From: a virus
Direction: 5' to 3' (one strand)
Length of the DNA: 57,682 bases
IMG/VR virus record: IMGVR_UViG_3300047276_000505
Coordinates: 1-57,682 of that record
Made by a program: the position numbers and the translations under genes. Position 1 is the first letter of the stretch. The number at the start of each line of letters is the position of its first letter. Below are positions 39,512-47,742 of this stretch, one piece after another. Below the pieces are notes generated by a model, which saw only the letters and a list, made by a program, of their open reading frames with translations, had not been told where the DNA came from and did not search any database.

Positions 39512-40108
39512 TTAAACGAGAATATGCCCGCGTTCCGTGTAAATATCCACGAATCTTTCGATGGCATCATCCGAACGATCCGTAGGTGGCAAGTAGACAA
39601 TTAAAGAGGTGCACGTACGCTGCATCTTTTCTCCTTGACTTGTAATCCGCCTTAGGACAGGCGCAGAGCGAAGGATGCAAACAGGAAAGCTAAAGATCTT
39701 TGGTTCGTATCGAATCATGTCAGGGCAGTTGCTAAAGTACAAACCCTGCTTAATCTCTTTCGCCAACCAGGCGTGGTAGAGCTTACGAAACCACACGGCA
39801 TGAGATGACGTAAGTGACGGAGAAGAAGCCCGTGTCATTTTCCATCGCTCGTTCTTCTTGTCCCAGAAGTATGCACCCGCTGGTGGAAACAGGTAAACAT
39901 TTCCGTACCACTGCTGGGCGTTCAATCCATCATCCGATGGTGTGAAAAAGTTAGGAGCCTGAACGTAGCTATTGGCCTTTTTGCTGCTGGCCACGTCCAA
40001 CTCAATACCATCCATTAGCTCGTTAGCGGCAACAATCAGATCTGAGTTCGTGATTAACTCAACGTCTTCGTTGCGGGCAGAAATGGAGCGAACGCCTTTT
40101 TCGTTCAT
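39512..40108 (-). CDS. Dam-like adenine methyltransferase homologue, altered motif
   Basis: 198 residues. LDVASSKKANSYVQAPNFFT, then SDDGLNAQQWYGNVYLFPPA, parallels phage Dam proteins (DPASsxxANxxVxAxxFFTxxDDGLxxxWxGxVxxNPPY). The catalytic (D/N)PPY tetrapeptide reads FPPA here. It may be inactive as a methyltransferase and keep a DNA-binding or host-defence role. It is followed by dcd. Confidence 0.65.
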   Translation of the reverse strand: MNEKGVRSISARNEDVELITNSDLIVAANELMDGIELDVASSKKANSYVQAPNFFTPSDDGLNAQQWYGNVYLFPPAGAYFWDKKNERWKMTRASSPSLTSSHAVWFRKLYHAWLAKEIKQGLYFSNCPDMIRYEPKIFSFPVCILRSAPVLRRITSQGEKMQRTCTSLIVYLPPTDRSDDAIERFVDIYTERGHILV

Positions 40109-40491
40109 TTGCCAGAAACCTGGTTGTAGTCAATTTCTATATAGCGAATGCCATCTTTATCATTGATGACATACCCTGCTTTTTCCACAGGGTCGATCTT
40201 CTGAGCAGCTGAGAGGATACGTCTGAATGTCTCCGCTAGATCACCGTCGTTCTGACGTTCGCAATCTTCCTGTGCAGCGTGGATTTCCTTGAGGGTCCAG
40301 AAGAACATTGACCTTTCTTTGTTGTCAGGCTGGAACACCATGACGCCAGGACCTTCGATCTCCCACATCTTGCAGTACTGTTCACCCATGTCACCAAGAA
40401 TCAACTTAATGGTGGCATCAAGCATCTTTGCTTTTGTTTCGTCCAGCTCTGGACCGATCACAGAAGCGATCAATTTTTCACGTCGTTGCAT
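40105..40491 (-). CDS. Hypothetical protein
   Basis: 128 residues, helical and charged (ETKAKMLDATIKLILGDMGE), with a C-terminal beta segment (IRYIEIDYNQVSG). It overlaps the Dam-like gene by 4 nt and the upstream gene by 22 nt, forming a tight operon. No family recognised. Confidence 0.68.
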   Translation of the reverse strand: MQRREKLIASVIGPELDETKAKMLDATIKLILGDMGEQYCKMWEIEGPGVMVFQPDNKERSMFFWTLKEIHAAQEDCERQNDGDLAETFRRILSAAQKIDPVEKAGYVINDKDGIRYIEIDYNQVSGK

Positions 40492-40946
40492 TTCTCGATC
40501 AGTCCTTGGCGCAGTAGGGATTCAAGCAATTTGTCAGTAGGTTGGTACAAGACAACTAATTTGCCAAGCACACCACGTTTTTTGACAAGCTTCCCGTTTT
40601 CATCACGTACTTTATCAAATTCTCCAGAGCGTATCAGATATTCAGCCACGCACCGTAGCCGACGCTTCAAAGGGAGTTCTGCTTGCGGAAATTTGCCGCA
40701 GATGGTATCGGGCTGTAGATCCTGGAAAGCGAGACGCAATCTGTTGGCAAGAGTCATACCAGAGTTAACGTCTTCTTCTTCATAGTTTTTTAAATTTTCC
40801 AGGTAGCGCCTGAGGCAGCCATCATCAAAAGAGCCTTCGGGAGGCAAGAACATTACTACTTGATTTACAAGGGATTCAGGCAACAACTGAACGTGGTTCT
40901 CAATCGTTACGGAATCAATGTCAACATTGCGAAATCGATGGGCCAT
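40470..40946 (-). CDS. Hypothetical protein
   Basis: 158 residues. Mixed helices with RLRLAFQDLQPDTICGKFPQ and a C-terminal winged-helix-like section (LRCVAEYLIRSGEFDKVRDE). Its ATG overlaps the upstream stop by 1 nt. No family recognised. Confidence 0.68.
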   Translation of the reverse strand: MAHRFRNVDIDSVTIENHVQLLPESLVNQVVMFLPPEGSFDDGCLRRYLENLKNYEEEDVNSGMTLANRLRLAFQDLQPDTICGKFPQAELPLKRRLRCVAEYLIRSGEFDKVRDENGKLVKKRGVLGKLVVLYQPTDKLLESLLRQGLIEKCNDVKN

Positions 40947-41368
40947 TATTCTAAAAAGCCCCGCTCAGCTTTATACATATTTGAGGTTCGGTCTCCTTTG
41001 CCTCTCAGGTCAGCTGATTCCAGTTTTTTGGCCTTAGAGAACGATTGAACCAGTTGGTTCCAGGGAATCCTGAGCATTGCCTTACGTCCAGGATCAGGGG
41101 AGACGTTGACGAAATGAATGCCCTCCACCCAGCCCTTCTCGGGGGTTCGTTTGCCGATTGCAATCCAGTTGCGAATCGTCTGGTCCGATACCCCAAGCCT
41201 GCGTCCACACTCCTCAGTGGTGATGTACTCATCTGCGTACGCCTCAGGGTTTAAGGCGTCGGTTTCACCTGTGGAATAGCGGCTGTGCCACATGGAACTT
41301 AAGACGTTTCGTATCCCCTTAAGTTCAAAGGCAACATCCTCTAAACCTTTACGCAATCCGTATTTCAT
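40946..41368 (-). CDS. Excisionase/MerR-type HTH protein
   Basis: 140 residues. YITTEECGRRLGVSDQTIRN, then WIAIGKRTPEKGW, is a MerR/excisionase-like helix-turn-helix with wing; the C-terminus is basic. First gene of the leftward 37784-41368 operon, so it may regulate it or act on attachment DNA. Confidence 0.75.
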   Translation of the reverse strand: MKYGLRKGLEDVAFELKGIRNVLSSMWHSRYSTGETDALNPEAYADEYITTEECGRRLGVSDQTIRNWIAIGKRTPEKGWVEGIHFVNVSPDPGRKAMLRIPWNQLVQSFSKAKKLESADLRGKGDRTSNMYKAERGFLE

Positions 41369-41422
41369 GTCAGCAAACCTTTTGCGTAGATGCTAGTGTA
41401 TGGGCAAATCTTTTGCACCGTT

Positions 41423-41788
41423 ATGGAAGAGCAAATTCCTTCCAGTACTCCACCTCAGGCTATTGAACCGCCTGCAATTCCCCCTGGTATTACCCCAGAA
41501 ATGCTTGAGGCCATGAAGGCCCGCGCTCGGGAAGAAGCAGTGCGAATGACTTTGCTTCAGCAGCAGCAACAACAACAGGTGGCACAAGAGGAAGTTCCTG
41601 TGGCACCTCGTATGCCAATGCCGAGTTTTGCTCCACCCCAACCTCAGGTTGTTTACCTGCGCCGCAACCTGACGGTGGCGGAGTTAATTGTGGTGTTTGC
41701 TATCTCCTGTGGCCTTGTTGTAGGCATCCAGGGAGCCTGGAATTTTGCGTCTAACCATCTGCCGCGCATCGAAATTAAGGCCCGGTAG
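41423..41788 (+). CDS. Single-pass membrane protein with poly-Gln stretch
   Basis: 121 residues from the ATG at 41423. Pro-rich N-terminus, a helix with seven consecutive Gln, a Pro linker, then a C-terminal membrane segment (LTVAELIVVFAISCGLVVGI). A holin-accessory or structural membrane role is possible; no family recognised. Confidence 0.65.
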   Translation: MEEQIPSSTPPQAIEPPAIPPGITPEMLEAMKARAREEAVRMTLLQQQQQQQVAQEEVPVAPRMPMPSFAPPQPQVVYLRRNLTVAELIVVFAISCGLVVGIQGAWNFASNHLPRIEIKAR

Positions 41789-41841
41789 GTTAAACACACT
41801 GCGACTATAATTCATTTTATGGGGTTTTTGTGATTTAATAG

Positions 41842-44226
41842 GTGGCCAACAGAAGGATATCCGAGCTTCAAGAGATGGCCGGCATCAATCTGGCTGATGC
41901 CGACCTTCTGACGGTTGTTGATGTTGGTGAAGTTGACCCCGCGCTTAAAAATAAGAAGCTGACAATCTCTGGTACCAAGGCGTACCTAAATATCTACTAT
42001 CTTCCGCGCACTGGCGGAACGATTAGTGGTTCTCTGCAAGTCGACGATAACCTTACGGTTTTAGATCAGGTCACTACCTCTGGCCTTAATGTCACTTTTG
42101 TTGTTAACGCTGGGAGCTTAAATGTTTCCGGCAATACCAATATCAGCGGTACCTTAAGCGGGACGACTATTACAGGTACCAATATCAATGCAACCAATAT
42201 CAATTCAGTAAACTTCGCGACCACTGGTTTTAGTGCGGCGTCGATTACTGGTGTTTCCGGTACGTTTACTTCACGGGTATCTGGACAAACCGTTACCGGT
42301 ATCACGGGTTCCTTTACACAACTCTTTGCTGTTAGTGGAGACATCTCTGATCGCCTACAGGCAGGCACAGTTACTGGTGCCTTTGGTGCCTTTGGAACCA
42401 TCACTGGTGCCACTGGGATCTACACCCTTTTATCTGGTGTAACGGTCACAGGCACAACTGCTAATTTCACCACTGGTAACTTCCAAGTTCTTAACGCTGG
42501 TAGCCACACAATTACCGGTAACTTAACTGTTACAGGTGATTTGATTGTCCGTGGATCGGGCTACTTCAGTTCCGGTATCCAAGTCACGGGTACACTCAGT
42601 GGCACCACGATTACTGGATCGAACGCACAATTTACGAACGTCACCGGATCAACTGTTGTCGGAACAACGCGTGTCTCTGGTGCCATTGTTACGGGTGACG
42701 CTGGCCAGTTCTCTACTGTTACTGGTAATACTGCTGGTTTTACAACAGTTACCGGTCAAACCGTTACAGGCGTAAGCGGTGTATTTACAACGTTAAACGC
42801 TGTTACCGCCATCTTCACTACGGGCATTGTCCGTCAGAACATCACTGTCACTGGTAACGCGATCGTTAATAGTGATCTGTTTGTTTTCGGTTCTGGTTAT
42901 TTCAGTTCTGGAATTTCAGTCACGGGTCGGGTCAGTGGTGTTCAAATTACCGGTACAGCAGGCGCGTTTACTTCCGTCACTGGCACTACATTTACAGGAA
43001 CTTTTGTTAACGCAGTTAGTGGCGTCTTTACCACCCAGGTTTCGGGTCTAAATATTACAGGTGAGTACGCACGATTCCTTAGTGCAGAAGCCTCCGTTAT
43101 TACTGGCGTTAATGTCATCGGTACCACCAGTGTTTCTGGTGGTACCGTCTCTGGTAATGCCGGTGTCTTTGGGACTGTAACAGGCAATACCGCAAACTTT
43201 ACTACGGTTACTGGTGGCACCGTTACAGGAACAACTGCAAACTTTGTCAGTGGGGTCTTTACAACTCAAGTATCAGGTCGAACAATAACCGGTGTAACGG
43301 CTCAGTTCACCACCGGTATCTTTAATACCCTTGTTGCGTCATCTCATACAGTTACCGGTAATCTTGTTGTCTCGGGCAATTTAATTGCACAAGGTTCTGG
43401 TTTCTTTAGCTCCGGCGTTCAAGTCACCGGAACCCTTAGTGGAACGACTATTACCGGGGCGGCGGTTCAGGCGACAACATTAACCGGTGTAACCATTGTT
43501 GGTACTACATCTGTTTCAGGTGCAACCGTTACAGGTAACGCTGGCCAATTCACAACCGTGACAGGTGGTGTTGTCCAAGCAACAACAGGTGTTTTTGGTA
43601 CGGTTTCTGGCACACAGTTTGTCGCAGGTGGAGCAACCTTTGTTATTGGTTCTGGAAACGTTCGTCCTTACGGATTGTTCTCCTTTCCGTCTACCGTTGG
43701 GACATCTGGCTTTGTTCTGGCAACGGATGCAGCCGGTGCAACGTACTGGGCTGCTGCAGCCACTGCCTATACCGGCGGTAATTTCTCTATCTACAGCGGA
43801 AACCTTTTAGTTTCTGGCTCTGGATTCTTTAGTTCAGGCATCCAGGTTACTGGTGCAATCAGTGGACAAACATTTACTGGTGGTATCGTTCAAGCTACTA
43901 ATATCACAGGTGTCAATATTGTTGGCACGACTCAAGTTTCTGGAGCGACAGTTACAGGGAACCTGGGCCAATTCATAACACTGACTGGCGGCACCGCTGG
44001 TTTCACTACGATCACGGGAACTACGGTCACAGGAACCACTGCCAACTTTGTCACTGTTTCTGGCACTACGATCACAGGTAACACTGCTAAGTTCACAAAT
44101 ATCACTGGTGTAACTCTTGCAATCACCACCCCCTCTGGCTCTACCCCGGCTATTGTTTGCTCTGGCGTGGTATCAGGTAGTACGACAGGTTTTGTAATTC
44201 AAGGTCCACTGATTATCCTTCCTTAA
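41842..44226 (+). CDS. Tail-fibre protein with TVTGTT-type beta repeats
   Basis: 794 residues, GTG start. After an N-terminal adaptor-like region (ISELQEMAGINLADADLLTV) the protein is dozens of short repeats around TVTGTTANFTT and SGTTITG, spaced about 10-20 residues, expected to form a triple-stranded beta-helix fibre. The N-terminus has the LxxLxxAxxLxxxDLLxVVD pattern common to cyanophage tail fibres. Confidence 0.85.
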   Translation: MANRRISELQEMAGINLADADLLTVVDVGEVDPALKNKKLTISGTKAYLNIYYLPRTGGTISGSLQVDDNLTVLDQVTTSGLNVTFVVNAGSLNVSGNTNISGTLSGTTITGTNINATNINSVNFATTGFSAASITGVSGTFTSRVSGQTVTGITGSFTQLFAVSGDISDRLQAGTVTGAFGAFGTITGATGIYTLLSGVTVTGTTANFTTGNFQVLNAGSHTITGNLTVTGDLIVRGSGYFSSGIQVTGTLSGTTITGSNAQFTNVTGSTVVGTTRVSGAIVTGDAGQFSTVTGNTAGFTTVTGQTVTGVSGVFTTLNAVTAIFTTGIVRQNITVTGNAIVNSDLFVFGSGYFSSGISVTGRVSGVQITGTAGAFTSVTGTTFTGTFVNAVSGVFTTQVSGLNITGEYARFLSAEASVITGVNVIGTTSVSGGTVSGNAGVFGTVTGNTANFTTVTGGTVTGTTANFVSGVFTTQVSGRTITGVTAQFTTGIFNTLVASSHTVTGNLVVSGNLIAQGSGFFSSGVQVTGTLSGTTITGAAVQATTLTGVTIVGTTSVSGATVTGNAGQFTTVTGGVVQATTGVFGTVSGTQFVAGGATFVIGSGNVRPYGLFSFPSTVGTSGFVLATDAAGATYWAAAATAYTGGNFSIYSGNLLVSGSGFFSSGIQVTGAISGQTFTGGIVQATNITGVNIVGTTQVSGATVTGNLGQFITLTGGTAGFTTITGTTVTGTTANFVTVSGTTITGNTAKFTNITGVTLAITTPSGSTPAIVCSGVVSGSTTGFVIQGPLIILP

Positions 44227-44248
44227 TTCCTTCGGTTAAAATAAGGAA
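44227..44248 (+). promoter_or_regulatory. TTAAAATAA inside an inverted repeat
   Basis: Arms TTCCTT/AAGGAA around CGGTTAAAAT, 15 nt before the next ATG. Combines the late TAAAATA motif with flanking symmetry. Confidence 0.42.
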
Positions 44249-44263
44249 AAAGTATCAGAAGAA

Positions 44264-45316
44264 ATGTCGTACGGCACTATAAAAGTTGACACCATCACTT
44301 TTACAGATGGTGGGGTAGACAAGAGCGTGTCGGTGTCTGGTCTGACGCAAAACCCGACAATTACAGGCAATCTTACTGTTACCGGCACCGCAACGGCTGC
44401 AGCGCTGATCCCGAGTGGCAGCAGCGTTCCCACGAATGGGGTTTATCTACCTTCCGCAAACAACGTAGCCATCAGCACGGGTGGCACGGGGAGGTTGTTT
44501 GTTAACAGCACTGGTCAAGTTGGCATTGGAGACACCCCCACAGCTCGTTTAGATGTCCGCGGTCTTGTAAAGATCGGAAACTATCCCGGAGTTTCTTCGA
44601 GTACTTTTCAGGGGCTTGTAATTCAGAACGGTATTGACAGCTCGTCCACGGAATCACTAAGCATCATTGATTCGCAAAACAACCTGGGCACGACAGACGC
44701 ATCTATTTTTCTGCAGCACGGCACCGATGGCGGAAGTTATGTTTCTCTATCAACAACACCTGCAGGCAGTCGATCAACCGACAGGAGACAAGAACGCCTC
44801 CGCATCACATCGGACGGGAAGCTGCTGGTGGGGACGAGTAGTGCAATTACGACAACAAATGCTCTAACTGCAAAGCTGCAGTCCGCTGGCAATAACGTTT
44901 TTGATACAGGAATCTCAACATCTCTATTCACTGCCGACACCAATCCAGCAGTTTTGCAGCTTGTAAAATCACGCAATGCAACAACTGGTAGTCACACTGT
45001 TGTTCAGAGCGGCGACGGCCTAGGTCGCATTGCTTTTGGTGGTTCAGATGGTGCTGATTTTAAACCCGCTGCATGGATCGAAGGGCGGGTAGACGGCACC
45101 CCCGGCGCTAACACGATGCCGGGCATACTTGTCTTCAGCACGACCAGTACGACGCCAGGAGCCAGCCCGACGGAGCGGATGAGGATCAAGAACAATGGAA
45201 TCATCAATTTCTCCAACGTCCCGACCTACGCCGATAACACGGCGGCAACAACTGGCGGTCTTGTTGTCGGAGATGTTTATCGCACCAGCACTGGCCAGTT
45301 AATGATCCGCTACTAA
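44264..45316 (+). CDS. Tail-fibre/receptor-binding-type protein
   Basis: 350 residues. N-terminus SYGTIKVDTITFTDGGVDKS is an attachment segment seen in cyanophage fibres; next a repeat ITGNLTVTGTAT shared with the upstream fibre. Then LFVNSTGQVGIG...ARLDVRG modules and a C-terminal domain typical of cyanophage fibre tips. Confidence 0.82.
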   Translation: MSYGTIKVDTITFTDGGVDKSVSVSGLTQNPTITGNLTVTGTATAAALIPSGSSVPTNGVYLPSANNVAISTGGTGRLFVNSTGQVGIGDTPTARLDVRGLVKIGNYPGVSSSTFQGLVIQNGIDSSSTESLSIIDSQNNLGTTDASIFLQHGTDGGSYVSLSTTPAGSRSTDRRQERLRITSDGKLLVGTSSAITTTNALTAKLQSAGNNVFDTGISTSLFTADTNPAVLQLVKSRNATTGSHTVVQSGDGLGRIAFGGSDGADFKPAAWIEGRVDGTPGANTMPGILVFSTTSTTPGASPTERMRIKNNGIINFSNVPTYADNTAATTGGLVVGDVYRTSTGQLMIRY

Positions 45317-45335
45317 GTCAGTAGTCCTACTCACT

Positions 45336-45379
45336 ACTTGCTCGGTACTTGCTCGGTACTTGCTCGGTACTTGCTCGGT
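45336..45379. repeat. Four tandem copies of ACTTGCTCGGT
   Basis: Exact 11-bp direct repeats, flanked by an 8-bp inverted repeat (CTACTCAC at 45327-45334 and GTGAGTAG at 45378-45385). Non-coding, between convergent genes and beside the KilA-N/integrase region. Possible protein-binding iterons or replication slippage. Confidence 0.9.
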
Positions 45380-45411
45380 GAGTAGTCACCTTCACAATTG
45401 CTCTCAAAAAG

Positions 45412-45440
45412 AAAGCCCCTTTACGGGGCCTTTTTTATTT
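45412..45440. terminator. Bidirectional Rho-independent terminator
   Basis: Stem GCCCC/GGGGC with loop TTTAC, flanked by AAAAAGAAA and TTTTTTATTT, between the convergent tail-fibre and KilA-N genes; works in either direction. Confidence 0.8.
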
Positions 45441-46193
45441 GCCAATAGAAGATAAGGTCCTAATTAACCAGTTTTTCTGGTAACTTTTGACTTTCCTTGG
45501 CGCACCATCAACGTATTGAATACGAGTAGGGGGCTCTTGTTGAAATTCTTTGCGATATTCGTTTGCGATTGCTTTTCCAATGGCACTAGATCTGTTTCGC
45601 GTCAGCCGTTCTTGGTACACCTCCAGATACGCATCGCTGATTGTCATCTCCTCATCACCTGGAGGAAGAAGAAAATCAGAATTGACACGCATAGCATTAT
45701 TGCGTGCTAAATCAGAGAACAAAATTTTATCGCGATCATCAAAGCAGCCAAGCTCTTTAATAAAGTCAGCCGACTCTTTCAGTAGATTTAGTACGTTGGT
45801 ACCAGATATTTGTGGCTGCGGGGTCTGAGGTTCTGGTTTTTGTTGTGATTGACGCTCTAATTCTTGCAATAACCAACCGTCCATCCAAACAGCGAAGGAG
45901 GGACTGACCCAACGGGCAAGGTCAACAGCAACTCGTGGGTGAATCCAGGTCTCGCCTCCATCTGCACCTCCTGTCCGGGACTCTATCAAAGCGTGGACCG
46001 AAATTCGGGCTTCGGTTGAAAGGGCCTCCAAATACTCGGCAGCTCGGTCGGACTCGCGGTACTTGGTCCATCGTTTACCATTAGCCTTGCACATGGCAGT
46101 TGCGTTGACGTAGCCGTCGATACTGCGCCGTGCGATGGGCGTGTCATTCCAGGTGCGGACGACCAATGCGTCCTTCGGTGCTAAGCTATCCAT
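45435..46193 (-). CDS. KilA-N domain protein (antirepressor-like)
   Basis: 252 residues. The N-terminal ~110 residues are a KilA-N domain (IDGYVNATAMCKANGKRWTK, then WIHPRVAVDLARWVSPSFAV and LQELERQ). The C-terminal half has a second helical domain (AYLEVYQERLTRNRSSAIGK). KilA-N proteins act as antirepressors or DNA-binding regulators. Next to an integrase, a lysis-lysogeny role is likely (inference). Confidence 0.88.
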   Translation of the reverse strand: MDSLAPKDALVVRTWNDTPIARRSIDGYVNATAMCKANGKRWTKYRESDRAAEYLEALSTEARISVHALIESRTGGADGGETWIHPRVAVDLARWVSPSFAVWMDGWLLQELERQSQQKPEPQTPQPQISGTNVLNLLKESADFIKELGCFDDRDKILFSDLARNNAMRVNSDFLLPPGDEEMTISDAYLEVYQERLTRNRSSAIGKAIANEYRKEFQQEPPTRIQYVDGAPRKVKSYQKNWLIRTLSSIGK

Positions 46194-46205
46194 GTTTGGT
46201 GTGCA

Positions 46206-46230
46206 GGGCGGGGTAACAGCCGCCCTTTTT
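46206..46230 (+). terminator. Rho-independent terminator
   Basis: Stem GGGCGG/CCGCCC with loop GGTAACAG, followed by TTTTT on the plus strand, between the divergent KilA-N and integrase genes. It would stop rightward readthrough into the integrase. Confidence 0.65.
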
Positions 46231-46300
46231 CATGGTATCAGGTCACAGATGGACTTGGTAGCCTAGGTACTGTAGTATAGACGCCAACTCAACTCAGCTC

Positions 46301-47155
46301 ATGACAAAGACCCTTGCTACCCTTTGGGATGCCTTTCTGGAAGAGCGTTCCATTTCTTTGTGCCCGACAAGCCTTACCTCTGATTACCGGCAGGTTGGTA
46401 AATGGCTACGTCGTTGTCCTGTTCAAGACATCAACGAAGCACGCAAAATCATGATTTGGGTACTTGGTGAGAAGCCGGTACTTTCTTCAAGACGTGTGGC
46501 CATGTACACAAAAACGATGTTTCGTTGGGCAGCACAAGAAGATGTTGGGTATCTGGAAAAGAATCCTTTGGCAAGTTTTAAGATGCCAAAAGCTCCACAA
46601 AAAGATGAAGAAATTATTGTTATACCGCGTGCTGAAGTTGGATTAGTACTTGCAGCCTTGGAGGCAAAACGAACTTACCGAAATGTCAACTGGGCTTGGT
46701 ACACAGAGTTTATGCTTCAAACTGCTATGCGTACAGGCGAAGTACGAGCACTGCGTTGGGACGATATCAAAGATAATAAAATCCTGGTACATTCCAACTG
46801 GACATTGACGCACGGCCTAAAAGACAGCACTAAAACAAACAAGAAACGGTGGGTACCGCTTAACAATAAGTGTCAGGAAATCCTAACAAAACTTCCGCAA
46901 AATGAAGAATACGTTTTCCCTTGGGACCGCCTTGCGTTTCAGAGTTATTTCAGAAAAAAGCTAACACCTCTCCACAATGTACAGTTAATTTCGCATTTAT
47001 ATCGTCCATATGATTGTCGACATACAGCCATTAGTCGATGGATTGAAGCAGGTATTCCTGTGCCACAAGTCGCCTCATGGGCTGGAAATACTTCAGAAAT
47101 TATTTTCAAGCATTACTGCAACAGCACCAAAGAATATGAGATGCCAGAGTTGTAG
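46301..47155 (+). CDS. Tyrosine site-specific integrase
   Basis: 284 residues. N-terminal SAM-like core-binding domain (to ~105); catalytic domain with R144 (MRTGEVRALRW), Lys near 180, R240 in YDCRHTAISRW and Y272 (HYCNS). The usual His of the HxxR box reads Tyr237. It would insert phage DNA at an attachment site; no attP core could be identified. A candidate promoter (TATAG-like) lies at about 46270. Confidence 0.9.
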   Translation: MTKTLATLWDAFLEERSISLCPTSLTSDYRQVGKWLRRCPVQDINEARKIMIWVLGEKPVLSSRRVAMYTKTMFRWAAQEDVGYLEKNPLASFKMPKAPQKDEEIIVIPRAEVGLVLAALEAKRTYRNVNWAWYTEFMLQTAMRTGEVRALRWDDIKDNKILVHSNWTLTHGLKDSTKTNKKRWVPLNNKCQEILTKLPQNEEYVFPWDRLAFQSYFRKKLTPLHNVQLISHLYRPYDCRHTAISRWIEAGIPVPQVASWAGNTSEIIFKHYCNSTKEYEMPEL

Positions 47156-47174
47156 AATATAGAAAAACTAGATC

Positions 47175-47492
47175 ATGTCTGACACCTACACTTGGGGCAT
47201 TGCTAACCTTGAACGCCATCTTTCTGATGGTATTGTTTACACTGTTCACTGGACTCTGTCCGCAGAACGTAACGTTGGTGATAACACCTATAACGCTGGT
47301 GCTTACGGCTCCTTAGGCCTTGCCGCTCCAGAAGGAAACGTTATTCCTTACGAGGATTTAACTCCTGAAATCGTCATTGGTTGGACGCAAGACGCCCTGG
47401 GTGAAGAAAAGGTTGGCGAAATGGAAGCAGCTTTGTCTGCAGCCCTGGACCAACAAGAAAATCCCACCGATGCATCTGGTGTGCCTTGGTAA
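47175..47492 (+). CDS. Conserved cyanophage-type protein
   Basis: 105 residues. Beta-rich: TYTWGIANLERHLSDGIVYT, then YTVHWTLSAERNVGDNTYNA, ENPTDASGVPW at the C-terminus. I recognise this pattern (SDTYTWxIA...HW...Y...YG...NPTxASGxPW) as a small protein common next to tail fibres in cyanophages; function unknown. Confidence 0.72.
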   Translation: MSDTYTWGIANLERHLSDGIVYTVHWTLSAERNVGDNTYNAGAYGSLGLAAPEGNVIPYEDLTPEIVIGWTQDALGEEKVGEMEAALSAALDQQENPTDASGVPW

Positions 47493-47526
47493 TTTTTGTT
47501 ATACTTTTTGAAGTTATTGTTTCGTT

Positions 47527-47700
47527 ATGGCTTGCAAAAAGGCTGACCTAATCAGCGCTATCAATTCATTTGGTTCGGCTCGTGCTACTGGTGATCTCAA
47601 TCTCATTAATTATGCTGGTCGGTTGATTGGTGAATTGATTGATAGCCTTGAGTTTGCACCAGAAGAGTCAGAAGAAGCTGCAGAAGAAGCCGCTGAGTGA
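47527..47700 (+). CDS. Small acidic protein, 57 residues
   Basis: Begins MACKKADLISAINSFGSARA and ends in an Ala/Glu-rich tail (EESEEAAEEAAE). Helical. Starts 34 nt after the previous stop with TTATAC upstream. No family recognised. Confidence 0.62.
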   Translation: MACKKADLISAINSFGSARATGDLNLINYAGRLIGELIDSLEFAPEESEEAAEEAAE

Positions 47701-47742
47701 AAAATAGACCTGGCCTAGAGTTGTACTAACGACTCTGGGTCG

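Noticed and set aside
45336-45379. Reading the 11-bp repeats as a CRISPR array
   Set aside because: Repeats are directly adjacent without spacers and too short.
45336-46300. attP core for the integrase
   Set aside because: No tRNA-like or host-matching segment could be recognised without a search; tandem repeats alone are not enough.
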